Source of the DNA: Alteromonas sp. MMG017
GTDB taxonomy: Bacteria; Pseudomonadota; Gammaproteobacteria; Enterobacterales; Alteromonadaceae
Assembly: GCF_018100795.1 (NCBI RefSeq)
Contig: NZ_JAGJDY010000016.1
Location: forward strand, 1-64,000
DNA length: 64,000 nt
Direction: 5' to 3'
Notes under the pieces: generated by a model
Told to the model about the DNA's origin: nothing
Databases searched by the model: none
What the model saw: the letters and a program-made list of their open reading frames with translations, nothing else
In this document: positions 8,172-16,890 of the stretch, piece after piece
Layout: every line of letters begins with the position of its first letter
Position numbering within the stretch: position 1 is the stretch's first letter
Position numbers and translations under genes: made by a program

Positions 8172-8917
8172 GCGAGAATTTTAAATCCGTTCAGCAAGAG
8201 TTTGTTAATGCGATTAAAGATCCAGATTCGTTTGAAACAAACGACGCCGACATTAAACGCCGCATGGATATTTACCAATCCCTGTTTTTTAATAATATTT
8301 CAGGTTTTATAAGCACAGGTTTTCCGGTGTTAAAATCATTGGTAAGCGAAGAAAACTGGAATGTATTGGTGCGCGCCTTTTTTATTCATCATGAAAGCCG
8401 TTCTCCGTATTTTTCAGATATTAGCAAAGAATTTGTAGAGTATTTATCAGCAAGCCCAGAACTCTCATTTCAATTACCAGCATTCGCCGCTGAGCTTGCT
8501 CATTATGAATGGCTAGAATTAGATATTAGCATTCGAAAAACTTTCCGTGATGTGGTGTATTTCAATGTGGGTGAACAGGTAACAACGGTGAGCGTTTCCC
8601 CGTTGGCTACTCTTGCTTCCTATACCTACCCCGTGCATTTAATTGGCGTGGATCATATTCCCGAAGCCCCCGCACCCGAGCAACAGTTCTATGTGGTGTA
8701 TCGTAATGAAGAGCAGCGCGTAGAATTTGTGCATTTGAATCCGCTTACCGCCGTGTTATTGCATACCATTGAACAGCACGAACAAGGCATAGACATAGAC
8801 GCCTTAGGTGAGCAGCTTCGTAAACAATTAGACCACCTACCAGAACAAACTGTGCTTCAAGGTATGCAGCAAATAGTAAGCGACATGCTGCAAAAAGGTA
8901 TTTTACTACCTAGCTGA
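8168..8917 (+). CDS. hvfC: HvfC-type (DUF2063) partner of the MNIO enzyme
   Basis: 249 residues. The N-terminal half matches DUF2063, sometimes named putative DNA-binding: RMDIYQSLFFNNISGF, FPVLKSLVSEENW, FFIHHESRSPYFSDISKEF, and an ELAHYEWLELDI motif near 113-124. In characterised MNIO systems this partner binds the precursor and is needed for modification. The ATG overlaps the hvfB stop by ATGA; a longer frame from 8126 lacks family support. The usual DoxX-like membrane gene (HvfD) does not follow, so the operon seems to end here. Confidence 0.9.
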   Translation: MSENFKSVQQEFVNAIKDPDSFETNDADIKRRMDIYQSLFFNNISGFISTGFPVLKSLVSEENWNVLVRAFFIHHESRSPYFSDISKEFVEYLSASPELSFQLPAFAAELAHYEWLELDISIRKTFRDVVYFNVGEQVTTVSVSPLATLASYTYPVHLIGVDHIPEAPAPEQQFYVVYRNEEQRVEFVHLNPLTAVLLHTIEQHEQGIDIDALGEQLRKQLDHLPEQTVLQGMQQIVSDMLQKGILLPS

Positions 8918-9117
8918 ACAATCTGCTGAACACTAAATCATCAGTTTTTATCTGGCACTTAAGTGAAGAAAGGCTAAAGTTGTACGCGAGTGTGTAACTT
9001 TGGCTGTTAAATGTTGGGAAAGTAGGCAATTGACCACAATAGCGCTGTCAATCCGGTCTGCTTTCGATTAACATTTACGACCATTTTTTTGTTAGTTAAA
9101 TTGTTTAGGTAGTGCAT

Positions 9118-9240
9118 ATGGCAGACAATTCAGATTTCAAAGAAGTCTACAATAAGTGGTACTTTCTAGCTTCTATCGTAACTTTACTCGCGTTTCCGCT
9201 GATGCATATCATCTGCGGCTGGTTTACCTTCTGGTTATAA
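9118..9240 (+). CDS. Small single-span membrane protein (40 residues)
   Basis: A 40-codon frame, [20 protein letters not shown]...GWFTFWL. It has a charged N-terminal segment and one hydrophobic helix (about 15-35). TAGGTAG lies just upstream of the ATG and could serve as ribosome site. It sits 200 nt after hvfC and 22 nt before apt, so it may belong to the apt transcript. Coding character is plausible because the amphipathic-then-hydrophobic layout is intact, but there is no family recognition. Confidence 0.5.
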   Translation: MADNSDFKEVYNKWYFLASIVTLLAFPLMHIICGWFTFWL

Positions 9241-9262
9241 CGCAGACATTCAAGGCATAATT

Positions 9263-9799
9263 GTGACTGCACAGTATATAAAATCAGTTGTTAAAACCGT
9301 TCCTGACTATCCAAAGCCAGGTATTTTATTTAGAGATGTTACTAGCGTACTAGAAGACCATAAGGCTTTCAGTAGTTGTATCGCATTGTTGCTTGAAGAA
9401 TTCCAAGACATGGGATTCAACAAAGTAGCAGGAACCGAAGCGCGCGGATTTTTATTCGGCGCACCACTGGCCATCGAGATGGGCATTGGTTTTGTTCCAG
9501 TAAGAAAACCCAACAAATTACCCCGTGAAGTGGTGAGTGAAACCTACGATCTTGAATACGGTACTGATACGTTGGAAATTCACAAGGATGCTATCCAGCC
9601 AGGCGATAAAGTGTTACTTATCGACGATCTGCTAGCAACGGGCGGTACCATCGAAGCATCAGCAAAGCTAATCCGTACATTAGGCGGCACCATTGAACAT
9701 GCTGGCTTTGTTATCGGATTACCTGAACTAGGTGGCCGTGAAAAGCTAACCGCGATGGGTATTAAAAGCTTCACGCTTTGTGAGTTCGACGGCGAATAA
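9263..9799 (+). CDS. apt: Adenine phosphoribosyltransferase
   Basis: 178 residues, full length. It converts adenine and PRPP to AMP in purine salvage. The PRPP-binding motif [13 protein letters not shown] (about 113-125) and the N-terminal [14 protein letters not shown] are diagnostic. The start is GTG with AAGG 7 nt upstream. dnaX begins 17 nt after its stop, the same apt-dnaX-ybaB order as in E. coli. Confidence 0.97.
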   Translation: MTAQYIKSVVKTVPDYPKPGILFRDVTSVLEDHKAFSSCIALLLEEFQDMGFNKVAGTEARGFLFGAPLAIEMGIGFVPVRKPNKLPREVVSETYDLEYGTDTLEIHKDAIQPGDKVLLIDDLLATGGTIEASAKLIRTLGGTIEHAGFVIGLPELGGREKLTAMGIKSFTLCEFDGE

Positions 9800-9816
9800 G
9801 GATAAAAATACAGGCA

Positions 9817-12762
9817 ATGAGTTATCAGGTATTAGCACGTAAATGGCGCCCGGGTAAGTTTAGTGAACTCGTAGGGCAGGAACATGTTGTTTCAGCTATT
9901 TCGAATGCGTTAGATAACGACCGCTTGCACCACGCGTACCTATTCACAGGTACGCGAGGGGTAGGTAAAACCACCATTGCTCGTATATTTTCTAAAAGTT
10001 TAAACTGCGAAGAGGGGCAGGGGTCTAACCCTTGTGGTCAATGTAATACCTGTAAAGAAATTGAGCAGGGTAATTATGTTGATTTGCTTGAAATTGATGC
10101 GGCATCACGCACGAAGGTAGAAGATACCCGAGAGTTGCTTGATAACGTTCAATACAAGCCTACCCGCGGCCGTTATAAAGTGTACCTTATTGATGAAGTA
10201 CACATGCTTTCTAAGCACAGCTTTAACGCGTTACTAAAAACGCTAGAAGAGCCACCGCCTCACGTTAAGTTTTTACTGGCTACTACCGATCCACAAAAGC
10301 TCCCTATTACTATTTTATCCCGATGCTTACAGTTTAATCTAAAAGCATTGTCGCGAGAGCAAATAGTAGGGCAGCTTAATCATATTCTAGAGCAAGAAGC
10401 TTTACCCTTTGAGCCGCAAGCGCTAGCGCTGTTAGCCCGCGCTGCACAGGGGAGTATGCGTGATGCCTTAAGCTTAACCGACCAAGCCATTGCACAAGGT
10501 GGTAATGCGGTTAACGCATCAGTGGTCACCGACATGCTTGGTTTAATGGATAAAAACCAGCTTGTGAAGTTATTGCATGCGGTGGTAAGTAAAACGCCAG
10601 CCGATGTCATGCAATTGGTACAGGATATGTCGGAACAAGCACCTGATTACGATCATGTGCTTGCCGAATTAGGTAGTACGCTACATCAAATAGCGCTAAC
10701 CCAATGGGTACCTGAAGCCTGTAAATTGGAAACGACGTCAGCCAAAGCTATTTACCAACTTGCTAAATCAATTTCTGCTGAACAAGTGCAATTGTTATAT
10801 CAAATTGCACTGCAAGGAAGAAAGGACTTACCTTTCTCATCAGACGGCAGGAGCGCATTAGAAATGACCTTAATGCGTATGATGACATTTGCACCTAGTA
10901 CGCCGTTAGCCGATGCGCCTTCAGAAATAGCTGGTGGTACGGTTGATAGCTCGTTGCCTATTGCATCGGCGGAAAAAAAAACACTAATTTCTGAGCCAGA
11001 AGCGCAAAGTACGACTTCTGCCGCTAGCTCTTTTAATGCTGAAAGTGCTGAAGGCGCGAAAAGCCAATCACATGAAGAAAGTACAGAAGCTGGGTCAGCG
11101 TCAGCCGGTGAAGAGGTTTCCAACAACAAACAAGATGCTGAAAGTGCTAATGTTCTAGATGCAGCAACTGCTATTGATGAAACCGCCCACGCGCAAACTG
11201 ATGTGAATTTCTCTTCTACTGATGTAGCAGATTCAACCGCTTCGCAGATTACTCCCTCTGAACAAGAAACTTCAGTTTATGAAAAAGAGGTGCATAACGA
11301 AGTCGCTTCTCAATCGGGAGCGTCTTTTGAACAGGCAGAGCAGTCCCAGCAGGTAGCGCATTCTAAAGATGGCCAGCCTTCAGGTGCCTCTCAGCCTACA
11401 GCAAATAATCAACCTTCAGTAGATGATCGGCCTTCAAGTGATGAGCCACCTTCAAAAGAAGATGGTCAGCAAACCCAAAGCTTGTCACCAGTGCATACAT
11501 CTTCAGACTCGGCACCGTTTAATGATATGCCGCCTGCTGATGCTTACATGGACGATATGCCACCGCCTTACGATGACGATGGTGAGTCGTCATTTATGCC
11601 GCCTGATTTTGCCGATGCTCAGCTTTCAAATGCACCGCTATCAGATGAAAGTGCTGATTCTCAAACTACGCCCAAGTCAACGCCCACGCCAGAGGCACAG
11701 CTGACATCGACGGCTGATATGCTCGCGCTACGACAGCGATTAAAGCAAAAGCGTGATGAAAGCGCAGAACAAGCTGCGAAAAAGCCTGAAGCGACGAACG
11801 AAACTACTAGTTTTGTAGATAGAATGAGTAAGGCTTCAAGCCAAGGCTCACTTGCCCCTTCTAGTGAAGGCCAAGGTGATGAGCAATTTAAAGGCGAGCC
11901 TGACGAAGCTGCTGCTTCCGTCGAGACGTCATATAACAACGCTGCACCGGCTATTGCATCGGCAACTGAGCCTTCGAGTTCTGCTACTTCAAATTCAAAC
12001 GTAGATTCAGACACAAATTTAAGCGCTGGCGCTAACACTACCTCTAACGTTAGCACTCAAAATCATAGCGATATGCCCCCGTGGGATACCGGTGTGCAAC
12101 ATAATGATGAGCCGTTTGCAGCCAACGCTAATGAGCACGCTACTCGTATTGATTCACCAATGCCTGACGCGCCGCAGTATGGCGGCAATAGTGAGCCTGC
12201 TTATAACGAAACACAGCAAACCGAATCAGCAGGTAACGAAGCATCGCAAACCGAATCTGTAGGTCATGAACCAGGGCCAAACGAAGCCCATAATGAATTT
12301 AGTGCTGAGCCAGTAAATCAATTTACTAGTGAGTATCAAGGTAAGCTCGCCGCTTATCTGGATGATGGTAGTAAGCTTGTTCATGCGAGCCAAATTGATA
12401 AGTGGAGCAATGATGTAGAGCAAATGCCTATTGCAGGTTTACTTAAACAATTGGTGCTTCATGCTTCTTTTTTGCGAAATGATCAGGGTATAACGCTTGA
12501 AATTGATAACAGTCAGGCGCATCTACTAAAAGACAGTGCAAAACAACAGTTGCTTGATGTATTGCATCATAGTTTTGGCGAAGGGGAGAACATTACCATC
12601 ACCCTTGGTTCGCCAAATCAAACGCCTTATGCGTTGCAACAAGACATTATTGCTATGCGTCAAGCGCATGCACAATCGGTGGTACATACCGATGAAACAA
12701 TACAAGCGTTGTTATCAGCGTTCGACGCATCAATAGTGACCGACTCGGTTAAAGCGCGATAG
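9817..12762 (+). CDS. dnaX: DNA polymerase III tau/gamma subunit
   Basis: 981 residues, the clamp-loader ATPase and replisome organiser. Visible are Walker A GTRGVGKTT (45-53), the zinc site C64/C73/C76/C79, Walker B LIDEVHML and the sensor SRC near 168-170. Clamp-loader domains I-III end near residue 360. A very long, acidic, Ser/Gln/Glu-rich linker follows (about 365-820, including two DMPP motifs near 568-580 and another at about 752). The C-terminal tau domain (about 825-981) should bind the polymerase alpha subunit and helicase. E. coli tau is 643 residues, so the linker accounts for the extra length. A run of nine A at codons 386-389 offers a route to the shorter gamma form. Confidence 0.96.
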   Translation: MSYQVLARKWRPGKFSELVGQEHVVSAISNALDNDRLHHAYLFTGTRGVGKTTIARIFSKSLNCEEGQGSNPCGQCNTCKEIEQGNYVDLLEIDAASRTKVEDTRELLDNVQYKPTRGRYKVYLIDEVHMLSKHSFNALLKTLEEPPPHVKFLLATTDPQKLPITILSRCLQFNLKALSREQIVGQLNHILEQEALPFEPQALALLARAAQGSMRDALSLTDQAIAQGGNAVNASVVTDMLGLMDKNQLVKLLHAVVSKTPADVMQLVQDMSEQAPDYDHVLAELGSTLHQIALTQWVPEACKLETTSAKAIYQLAKSISAEQVQLLYQIALQGRKDLPFSSDGRSALEMTLMRMMTFAPSTPLADAPSEIAGGTVDSSLPIASAEKKTLISEPEAQSTTSAASSFNAESAEGAKSQSHEESTEAGSASAGEEVSNNKQDAESANVLDAATAIDETAHAQTDVNFSSTDVADSTASQITPSEQETSVYEKEVHNEVASQSGASFEQAEQSQQVAHSKDGQPSGASQPTANNQPSVDDRPSSDEPPSKEDGQQTQSLSPVHTSSDSAPFNDMPPADAYMDDMPPPYDDDGESSFMPPDFADAQLSNAPLSDESADSQTTPKSTPTPEAQLTSTADMLALRQRLKQKRDESAEQAAKKPEATNETTSFVDRMSKASSQGSLAPSSEGQGDEQFKGEPDEAAASVETSYNNAAPAIASATEPSSSATSNSNVDSDTNLSAGANTTSNVSTQNHSDMPPWDTGVQHNDEPFAANANEHATRIDSPMPDAPQYGGNSEPAYNETQQTESAGNEASQTESVGHEPGPNEAHNEFSAEPVNQFTSEYQGKLAAYLDDGSKLVHASQIDKWSNDVEQMPIAGLLKQLVLHASFLRNDQGITLEIDNSQAHLLKDSAKQQLLDVLHHSFGEGENITITLGSPNQTPYALQQDIIAMRQAHAQSVVHTDETIQALLSAFDASIVTDSVKAR
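10973..10994 (+). promoter_or_regulatory. Putative slippage site producing the gamma subunit of DnaX
   Basis: Nine consecutive A (10973-10981) read as GAA AAA AAA ACA in frame. A -1 shift gives AAC ACT AAT TTC TGA, ending at 10994 (392 residues); loss of one A gives CAC TAA, ending at 10987 (389 residues). Both products stop just after clamp-loader domain III, as E. coli gamma does. A weak stem (CAGAAG 10997-11002 with CTTCTG 11015-11020) follows. Ribosomal frameshifting in E. coli dnaX and transcriptional slippage at A9 in Thermus dnaX are precedents; which applies here is unknown. Confidence 0.65.
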
Positions 12763-12800
12763 CAACATTAACTAACACTAAGACACAGTGAGAAAAGAAT

Positions 12801-13127
12801 ATGTTTAAAGGTGGAATGGGCAACATGATGAAGCAGGCTCAGCAAATGCAGGATCGTATGCAGAAAGTGCAAGACGATTTGGCTAAGCTGGAAGTCACAG
12901 GTGAAGCCGGTGCAGGCATGGTTAAGGTAACCATGACATGTAACCACAATGTTCGCCGCGTAGACATTGACGACTCGTTAATGGAAGACGATAAAGACAT
13001 GATTGAAGACTTGGTCGCTGCCGCGTTTAACGATGCCGTTCGCCGCGTTCAAGAAACCAGTAAAGAAAAAATGGGCGATGTGACTGGTGGAATGTCACTT
13101 CCTCCAGGTTTCAAAATGCCGTTTTAG
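12801..13127 (+). CDS. ybaB: YbaB/EbfC nucleoid-associated protein
   Basis: 108 residues, the standard length. The N-terminal [22 protein letters not shown] helix and the closing [13 protein letters not shown] are family signatures. Dimers bind DNA with little sequence preference. It lies 38 nt after dnaX in the conserved order. recR, its usual next neighbour, is displaced by about 3.9 kb, and a terminator follows ybaB directly. Confidence 0.96.
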   Translation: MFKGGMGNMMKQAQQMQDRMQKVQDDLAKLEVTGEAGAGMVKVTMTCNHNVRRVDIDDSLMEDDKDMIEDLVAAAFNDAVRRVQETSKEKMGDVTGGMSLPPGFKMPF

Positions 13128-13204
13128 GCAACTATCATCCTATAAACTAGAACCGCATAAAGAGCTCCATGTTCCTAAAGCGCTAGCTTGACTGAATATG
13201 AATC

Positions 13205-13242
13205 GAAAAAAAAGCTCAAGAAATTAACTCTTGAGCTTTTTT
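13205..13242. terminator. Bidirectional terminator after ybaB
   Basis: A 10-bp stem AAAGCTCAAG / CTTGAGCTTT flanked by A on the left and T on the right, so it serves ybaB on the plus strand and the convergent gene at 13297 on the minus strand. Confidence 0.85.
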
Positions 13243-13296
13243 GTATCAGTCTGTTTTATATTTTGCAGCAATTTATATTCACACCTGCATTGTGCA

Positions 13297-13887
13297 CTAC
13301 TTGGTGGGCACCAATAGCAAATTAACAAGTGTTTGCTGATCGGGGAAGCCCGTTACTGCAATACCTTTTGCTTGTTGATATTGGGTAATAGCCTTCACAT
13401 AAGATGTGTTAAATTCGCTTTCAGCCATATCAACATTATAACCGCTCGCTTTTAAAGCCTCGGTGGTCATATCAAGCACGCTTTGATAAATGTAAATTGT
13501 GCTGTCGTTAATTGTCATTTCAATAATATCTGAACGCGTTACCAAGCGAGTTGGCAAAAACGCTTGCAGCATAATATTAGTGGCATCTAGAAATTTTTGG
13601 TCAGGGTTATCGGTGCAATGCTTATTTAGCATTAACAACATAAGCTCAGTTGTTTGCCATGGCGTAATATCGAACGTTTTTTGCTGCAGTGCATTAAACG
13701 CCGTTATATAACCTTCAAGCCAACCGCCATACAAATACGTTTCAGCACCTTGTTCAGCATAAGTACTTGTAAAGTCTTCACAACTGCGCTTTGCCGCGCC
13801 CTTTGTATTAAATGCGCCTTCACTGTCTGCCGCTAGGGCGGAAAAAGACATAAACATAACGCTAAGGCTTAGTACAAACTTCATCAT
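13297..13887 (-). CDS. Exported protein with C-terminal peptidoglycan-binding-like domain
   Basis: 196 residues from the MM start. A signal peptide (MMKFVLSLSVMFMSFSALAA) precedes a cysteine-containing domain (C near 35 and near 94) of unrecognised type. The final 35 residues, YVKAITQYQQAKGIAVTGFPDQQTL, resemble a PG_binding_1 helix bundle. A periplasmic, cell-wall-associated role is likely, function otherwise unknown. The frame extends 13 codons upstream without a good ribosome site. It is the first of three genes that split ybaB from recR. Confidence 0.7.
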   Translation of the reverse strand: MMKFVLSLSVMFMSFSALAADSEGAFNTKGAAKRSCEDFTSTYAEQGAETYLYGGWLEGYITAFNALQQKTFDITPWQTTELMLLMLNKHCTDNPDQKFLDATNIMLQAFLPTRLVTRSDIIEMTINDSTIYIYQSVLDMTTEALKASGYNVDMAESEFNTSYVKAITQYQQAKGIAVTGFPDQQTLVNLLLVPTK

Positions 13888-13900
13888 GTCATTTACTTTC

Positions 13901-13919
13901 GGGGTGCAATAGGCACCCC
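13901..13919. promoter_or_regulatory. Perfect inverted repeat ahead of the PG-binding-like gene
   Basis: GGGGTGC AATAG GCACCCC, a 7-bp perfect stem with a 5-nt loop, 14 nt before the start codon of the minus-strand gene. It could be an operator or a leader hairpin that occludes translation. No known regulator consensus is matched. Confidence 0.45.
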
Positions 13920-13965
13920 TCTCCATTACTTTGCGATTAGTGGTAATTAGTGGCGTTTAAGTTTT

Positions 13966-13991
13966 GCGTTAGCGAAAATTTTCGCTAACGC
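13966..13991. repeat. 26-bp perfect palindrome
   Basis: GCGTTAGCGAAAA followed by its exact complement TTTTCGCTAACGC. It lies 14 nt beyond the stop of the PEP-CTERM gene. No T run follows on the minus strand, so a classical terminator is not supported; it may be a transcript-stabilising hairpin or a dyad protein-binding site. Confidence 0.7.
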
Positions 13992-14004
13992 GTACTTACG
14001 TCTG

Positions 14005-15468
14005 TTATCGCTTATGCTTGCGTGCTAGCGAAATACCAACAAGAGAAAGCAAGAATATAGCAATTGATGACGGCGCTGGCACGCTAGTGGTAGAGGTTGT
14101 AATAGCAGCTTGCGACACTGTATATGAACCCGTCTCTTCAAACGACACACCGGTAACAAACGCGGTTGGATCAGTAGGATCTAACATTAAATCTTCATTG
14201 ATACCTGTTAACGTGAATGTTGTAACAGGGAAGGGAAAATCGAAGGTTTGACCTGCCATAAGTGCTTCTGTTGATTCCACTCCTAACGAGTCAGTAATGG
14301 TAATTAAATATCCGTCGGCATCGTTTACACTAAGTAAAGTCGGTGCTGTAACACTGGCAAATTGTCCACCGTTACCAGCAGTGTACGTATAACCTGTCGA
14401 TACATCTGGATCGAACCAAATTGTTTCGCCAGCTTCAACTTCAGGTAGTGTAAATACGAATTCGCTCTCTTCACCTACTTCAATGTCTTCATCAGGCATT
14501 AACGGTGTAAATTCCGACTCACCATTTTCTACATCGAAATTACCGAAGCTGCTCAAGAATACAGTTGTGTCTAACGCATCGTCCGATGCATCAGCGAGTA
14601 ACATAGTGAACGTATTTCCAATACTACCTGGTTCTACCGGAATATCGAATTGCAAAAGCGGAATGCCATTAGGTGCTAATAAACCGTTCAATTCTGTGCC
14701 TTCAATTGCTTCGAAATCAGGATGGTCTATTGAGATAGGGGCAAACACACCGTCTACGGCAAGCTCTGCTACAGGTGCAAAGGCTACATTCGCACCGTTA
14801 AGCAATAGCGCAAAACCGTCGGTATAATCACTATCAACATAGCCTGGAAATTCCTCAGAACCAAACGCAGCAATAAATGACACAGTATCCACATCATCAG
14901 ATACATCAAAAGTAATATCTAATTGAACCGCATCGAAATGTTCAGTTTGCCCCGTAATTGGAGATAAAATGGTATTTTGTGCCGCTGATGCTGGGTTTTG
15001 AGGCACATACTCGTTGGCTACACCATCTACTGGCCCAGACTGCTCATTTCCAACTTCATTCGCTTCATCTTGCTCAAAATAATCAACAGGATTGTTAGAG
15101 AACTGCGCCTCTAGCTCATTACCGTTGTCAGTAGGTGGAAGGGGACTTTCTACTGATCCAAAGCCATTATCGATAAATTCATTCGGTCCATCGACATAAT
15201 CGATAACTTGGCCTGTGCTAAACACTATACCGCCAGCACTAGGCAGCCCGTAGGTTCCTGAGTTATTAATGTAAACGCCAGCTTGACCAAATTGACCCGA
15301 TAGCGATTGGTCGGTAATGGTTAAACCTGAATTGTTAATAAACAATGCGTCGGTTAAAAATTCGGCAGAGTCACTGCTTTCTATAACAATAGCACTGGCA
15401 TATTGAGCAGAAAATAAAACGCTGAGTGTGAAGGTGCTAATTTTTATAATTTTTTTTGAGATAGGCAT
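14005..15468 (-). CDS. Choice-of-anchor L, PEP-CTERM-sorted surface protein
   Basis: 487 residues. A signal peptide (about 1-26, ending QYASA) is followed by a choice-of-anchor-L-type domain (FINNSGLTITDQSLSGQFGQAGVY, GIVFSTG, then FIAAFGSEEFPGYVDSDYTDGFALLLNG). The C-terminus VPAPSSIAIFLLSLVGISLA-RKHKR is a PEP-CTERM-like sorting tail: a short proline motif, a hydrophobic helix and a basic end. Such proteins are processed by an exosortase and exported, often with extracellular polysaccharide. No exosortase gene is in the window. It is acidic and cysteine-free, as usual for extracellular marine proteins. Confidence 0.85.
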   Translation of the reverse strand: MPISKKIIKISTFTLSVLFSAQYASAIVIESSDSAEFLTDALFINNSGLTITDQSLSGQFGQAGVYINNSGTYGLPSAGGIVFSTGQVIDYVDGPNEFIDNGFGSVESPLPPTDNGNELEAQFSNNPVDYFEQDEANEVGNEQSGPVDGVANEYVPQNPASAAQNTILSPITGQTEHFDAVQLDITFDVSDDVDTVSFIAAFGSEEFPGYVDSDYTDGFALLLNGANVAFAPVAELAVDGVFAPISIDHPDFEAIEGTELNGLLAPNGIPLLQFDIPVEPGSIGNTFTMLLADASDDALDTTVFLSSFGNFDVENGESEFTPLMPDEDIEVGEESEFVFTLPEVEAGETIWFDPDVSTGYTYTAGNGGQFASVTAPTLLSVNDADGYLITITDSLGVESTEALMAGQTFDFPFPVTTFTLTGINEDLMLDPTDPTAFVTGVSFEETGSYTVSQAAITTSTTSVPAPSSIAIFLLSLVGISLARKHKR

Positions 15469-15942
15469 TTACTACATCCCTGATGTTCTACAAATTTTAT
15501 TTTTGATTTTGATCTATTTACAAGATTCGAAAGTGCCTGAGCAAGAAATTAGCCAGTTTTTAATTTATTGAATTTACTAGTTATTATTAATTTTAAGACG
15601 CTGGGTGTAAAAATTTCTGACGATATTGGAATGGGTAGGGTGGGTGTTTATTTCTATCACTTAAATTTATATAAACCTATAAACGTACAAAAATGTGTTT
15701 TAAGTAAATTAAATGCCATAATTTTAGTGGCTTATGTTTTTCTAAATATATTTTTATACAATGCAGGTATTGTTTTTACGTAACTTAACATCAGCTTTTT
15801 ATTAAACGCAGCTTATACCTATTATTTTGGAATAGTCTGCTTTAACGGATTGGTCAGTAGGTTCAGCATAAAACGCTTTAGTTATGGTAGACCATCAGTA
15901 ATAATACATCCCATCTTAACGTTCAGAAATATCATCATTTTC
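15469..15942. other. A/T-rich intergenic region
   Basis: 474 nt between the divergent PEP-CTERM and propeller-like genes, clearly more A/T-rich than the flanking genes. A 71-codon frame at 15568-15783 has no ribosome site and no recognisable sequence, and I do not call it. No promoter can be placed securely. Confidence 0.5.
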
Positions 15943-16890
15943 ATGCTGAAAAAAAGTATTATCCTGTCGGTGACGGTAGTCGCTGTCGTAGCCATTACCC
16001 TCTTTGGCATTTCTACTCACAGGCTATATAGCAAAAAACAGTTATCCGTAGATCCTAAGTTAAACGAAATCTCTGGCATCGAGTATGACAAAAAAGGCTT
16101 TCTTTGGGCTATTAACGATAGCGGTGATGATCCTAAGTTATATCGTTTAGACGACAACGGTGACATTACCAAAGAAGTCATGGTAGCCAATGCTAAAAAC
16201 ATTGATTGGGAAGACATTACTCAAAATGACTTCGGGCACTTTTTCTTAGGCGATTTTGGTAATAATGATAACGACAGAAAATGGCTGACTATTTACAAAA
16301 TAGAAAATCCAATCGATATTAAAACCGAGTCGACGAACGCCGAAATCATAAAGTTTACGTATCCTGAAATGGACGGGAAAACACCGGTTAAGCCTAATGA
16401 TCGTAACTTCGATTTGGAAGCCTTTGTTGCGCTAGGGCGCCACCTTTATTTATTCACAAAAAATAGAACTGAGCCCTTTGATGGTATTACTAACGTATAT
16501 AAAGTGGGCGATCATGCGGCTAACTTTGATGCCGAGCTAATCGACTCTTTCAAAACTTGTACTACGATGGAAAAACTGTGCTGGATAACCTCGGCGGCGT
16601 TGAGTCCTGACAGAACTAAGCTAGCGCTATTGGATTCCACCAGTATTTGGTTATTCGAAAACTTCAAAGGGGATAGGTTCTTCTCTGGCGATGTTTACCG
16701 CATCGATTTGGGCTTAATTACGCAAAAAGAGGCGGTTACTTTTAAAGACGACAATACCATTATATTTACTGACGAGAAGTTTAAAGGTATTTTCGGCGGC
16801 AACGCGTATGTAATTAAACTCGATGAAGTACATAAAAAGTTGATTCGAAAGGCGAAAAAGCCAAAAGAAAAAATAATTGAGTCAAACTAA
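15943..16890 (+). CDS. Membrane-anchored propeller-like protein of unknown function
   Basis: 315 residues from the preferred ATG. An N-terminal hydrophobic segment (LKKSIILSVTVVAVVAITLF) anchors or exports it. The rest has repeating WxI/Y-D patterns of a beta-propeller (ISGIEYDKKGFLWAINDSGDDPKLYRLD, IDWEDIT, FLGDFGNND, DLEAFV, ALSPDRTKLALLD), resembling the phytase-like or SdiA-regulated group. The ligand is unknown. The frame opens 31 codons earlier, but only this start gives a proper signal anchor; the ribosome site is poor. It is the last gene of the ybaB-recR insertion. Confidence 0.6.
   Translation: MLKKSIILSVTVVAVVAITLFGISTHRLYSKKQLSVDPKLNEISGIEYDKKGFLWAINDSGDDPKLYRLDDNGDITKEVMVANAKNIDWEDITQNDFGHFFLGDFGNNDNDRKWLTIYKIENPIDIKTESTNAEIIKFTYPEMDGKTPVKPNDRNFDLEAFVALGRHLYLFTKNRTEPFDGITNVYKVGDHAANFDAELIDSFKTCTTMEKLCWITSAALSPDRTKLALLDSTSIWLFENFKGDRFFSGDVYRIDLGLITQKEAVTFKDDNTIIFTDEKFKGIFGGNAYVIKLDEVHKKLIRKAKKPKEKIIESN

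Noticed and set aside
13966-13991. 26-bp palindrome as an intrinsic terminator
   Set aside because: The stem is strong but is followed by AAAAC on the minus strand and CGTAC on the plus strand, with no T run on either side.
15568-15783. 71-codon frame in the A/T-rich gap before the propeller-like gene
   Set aside because: No ribosome site, no recognisable sequence, A/T-rich codon content as expected of non-coding DNA.
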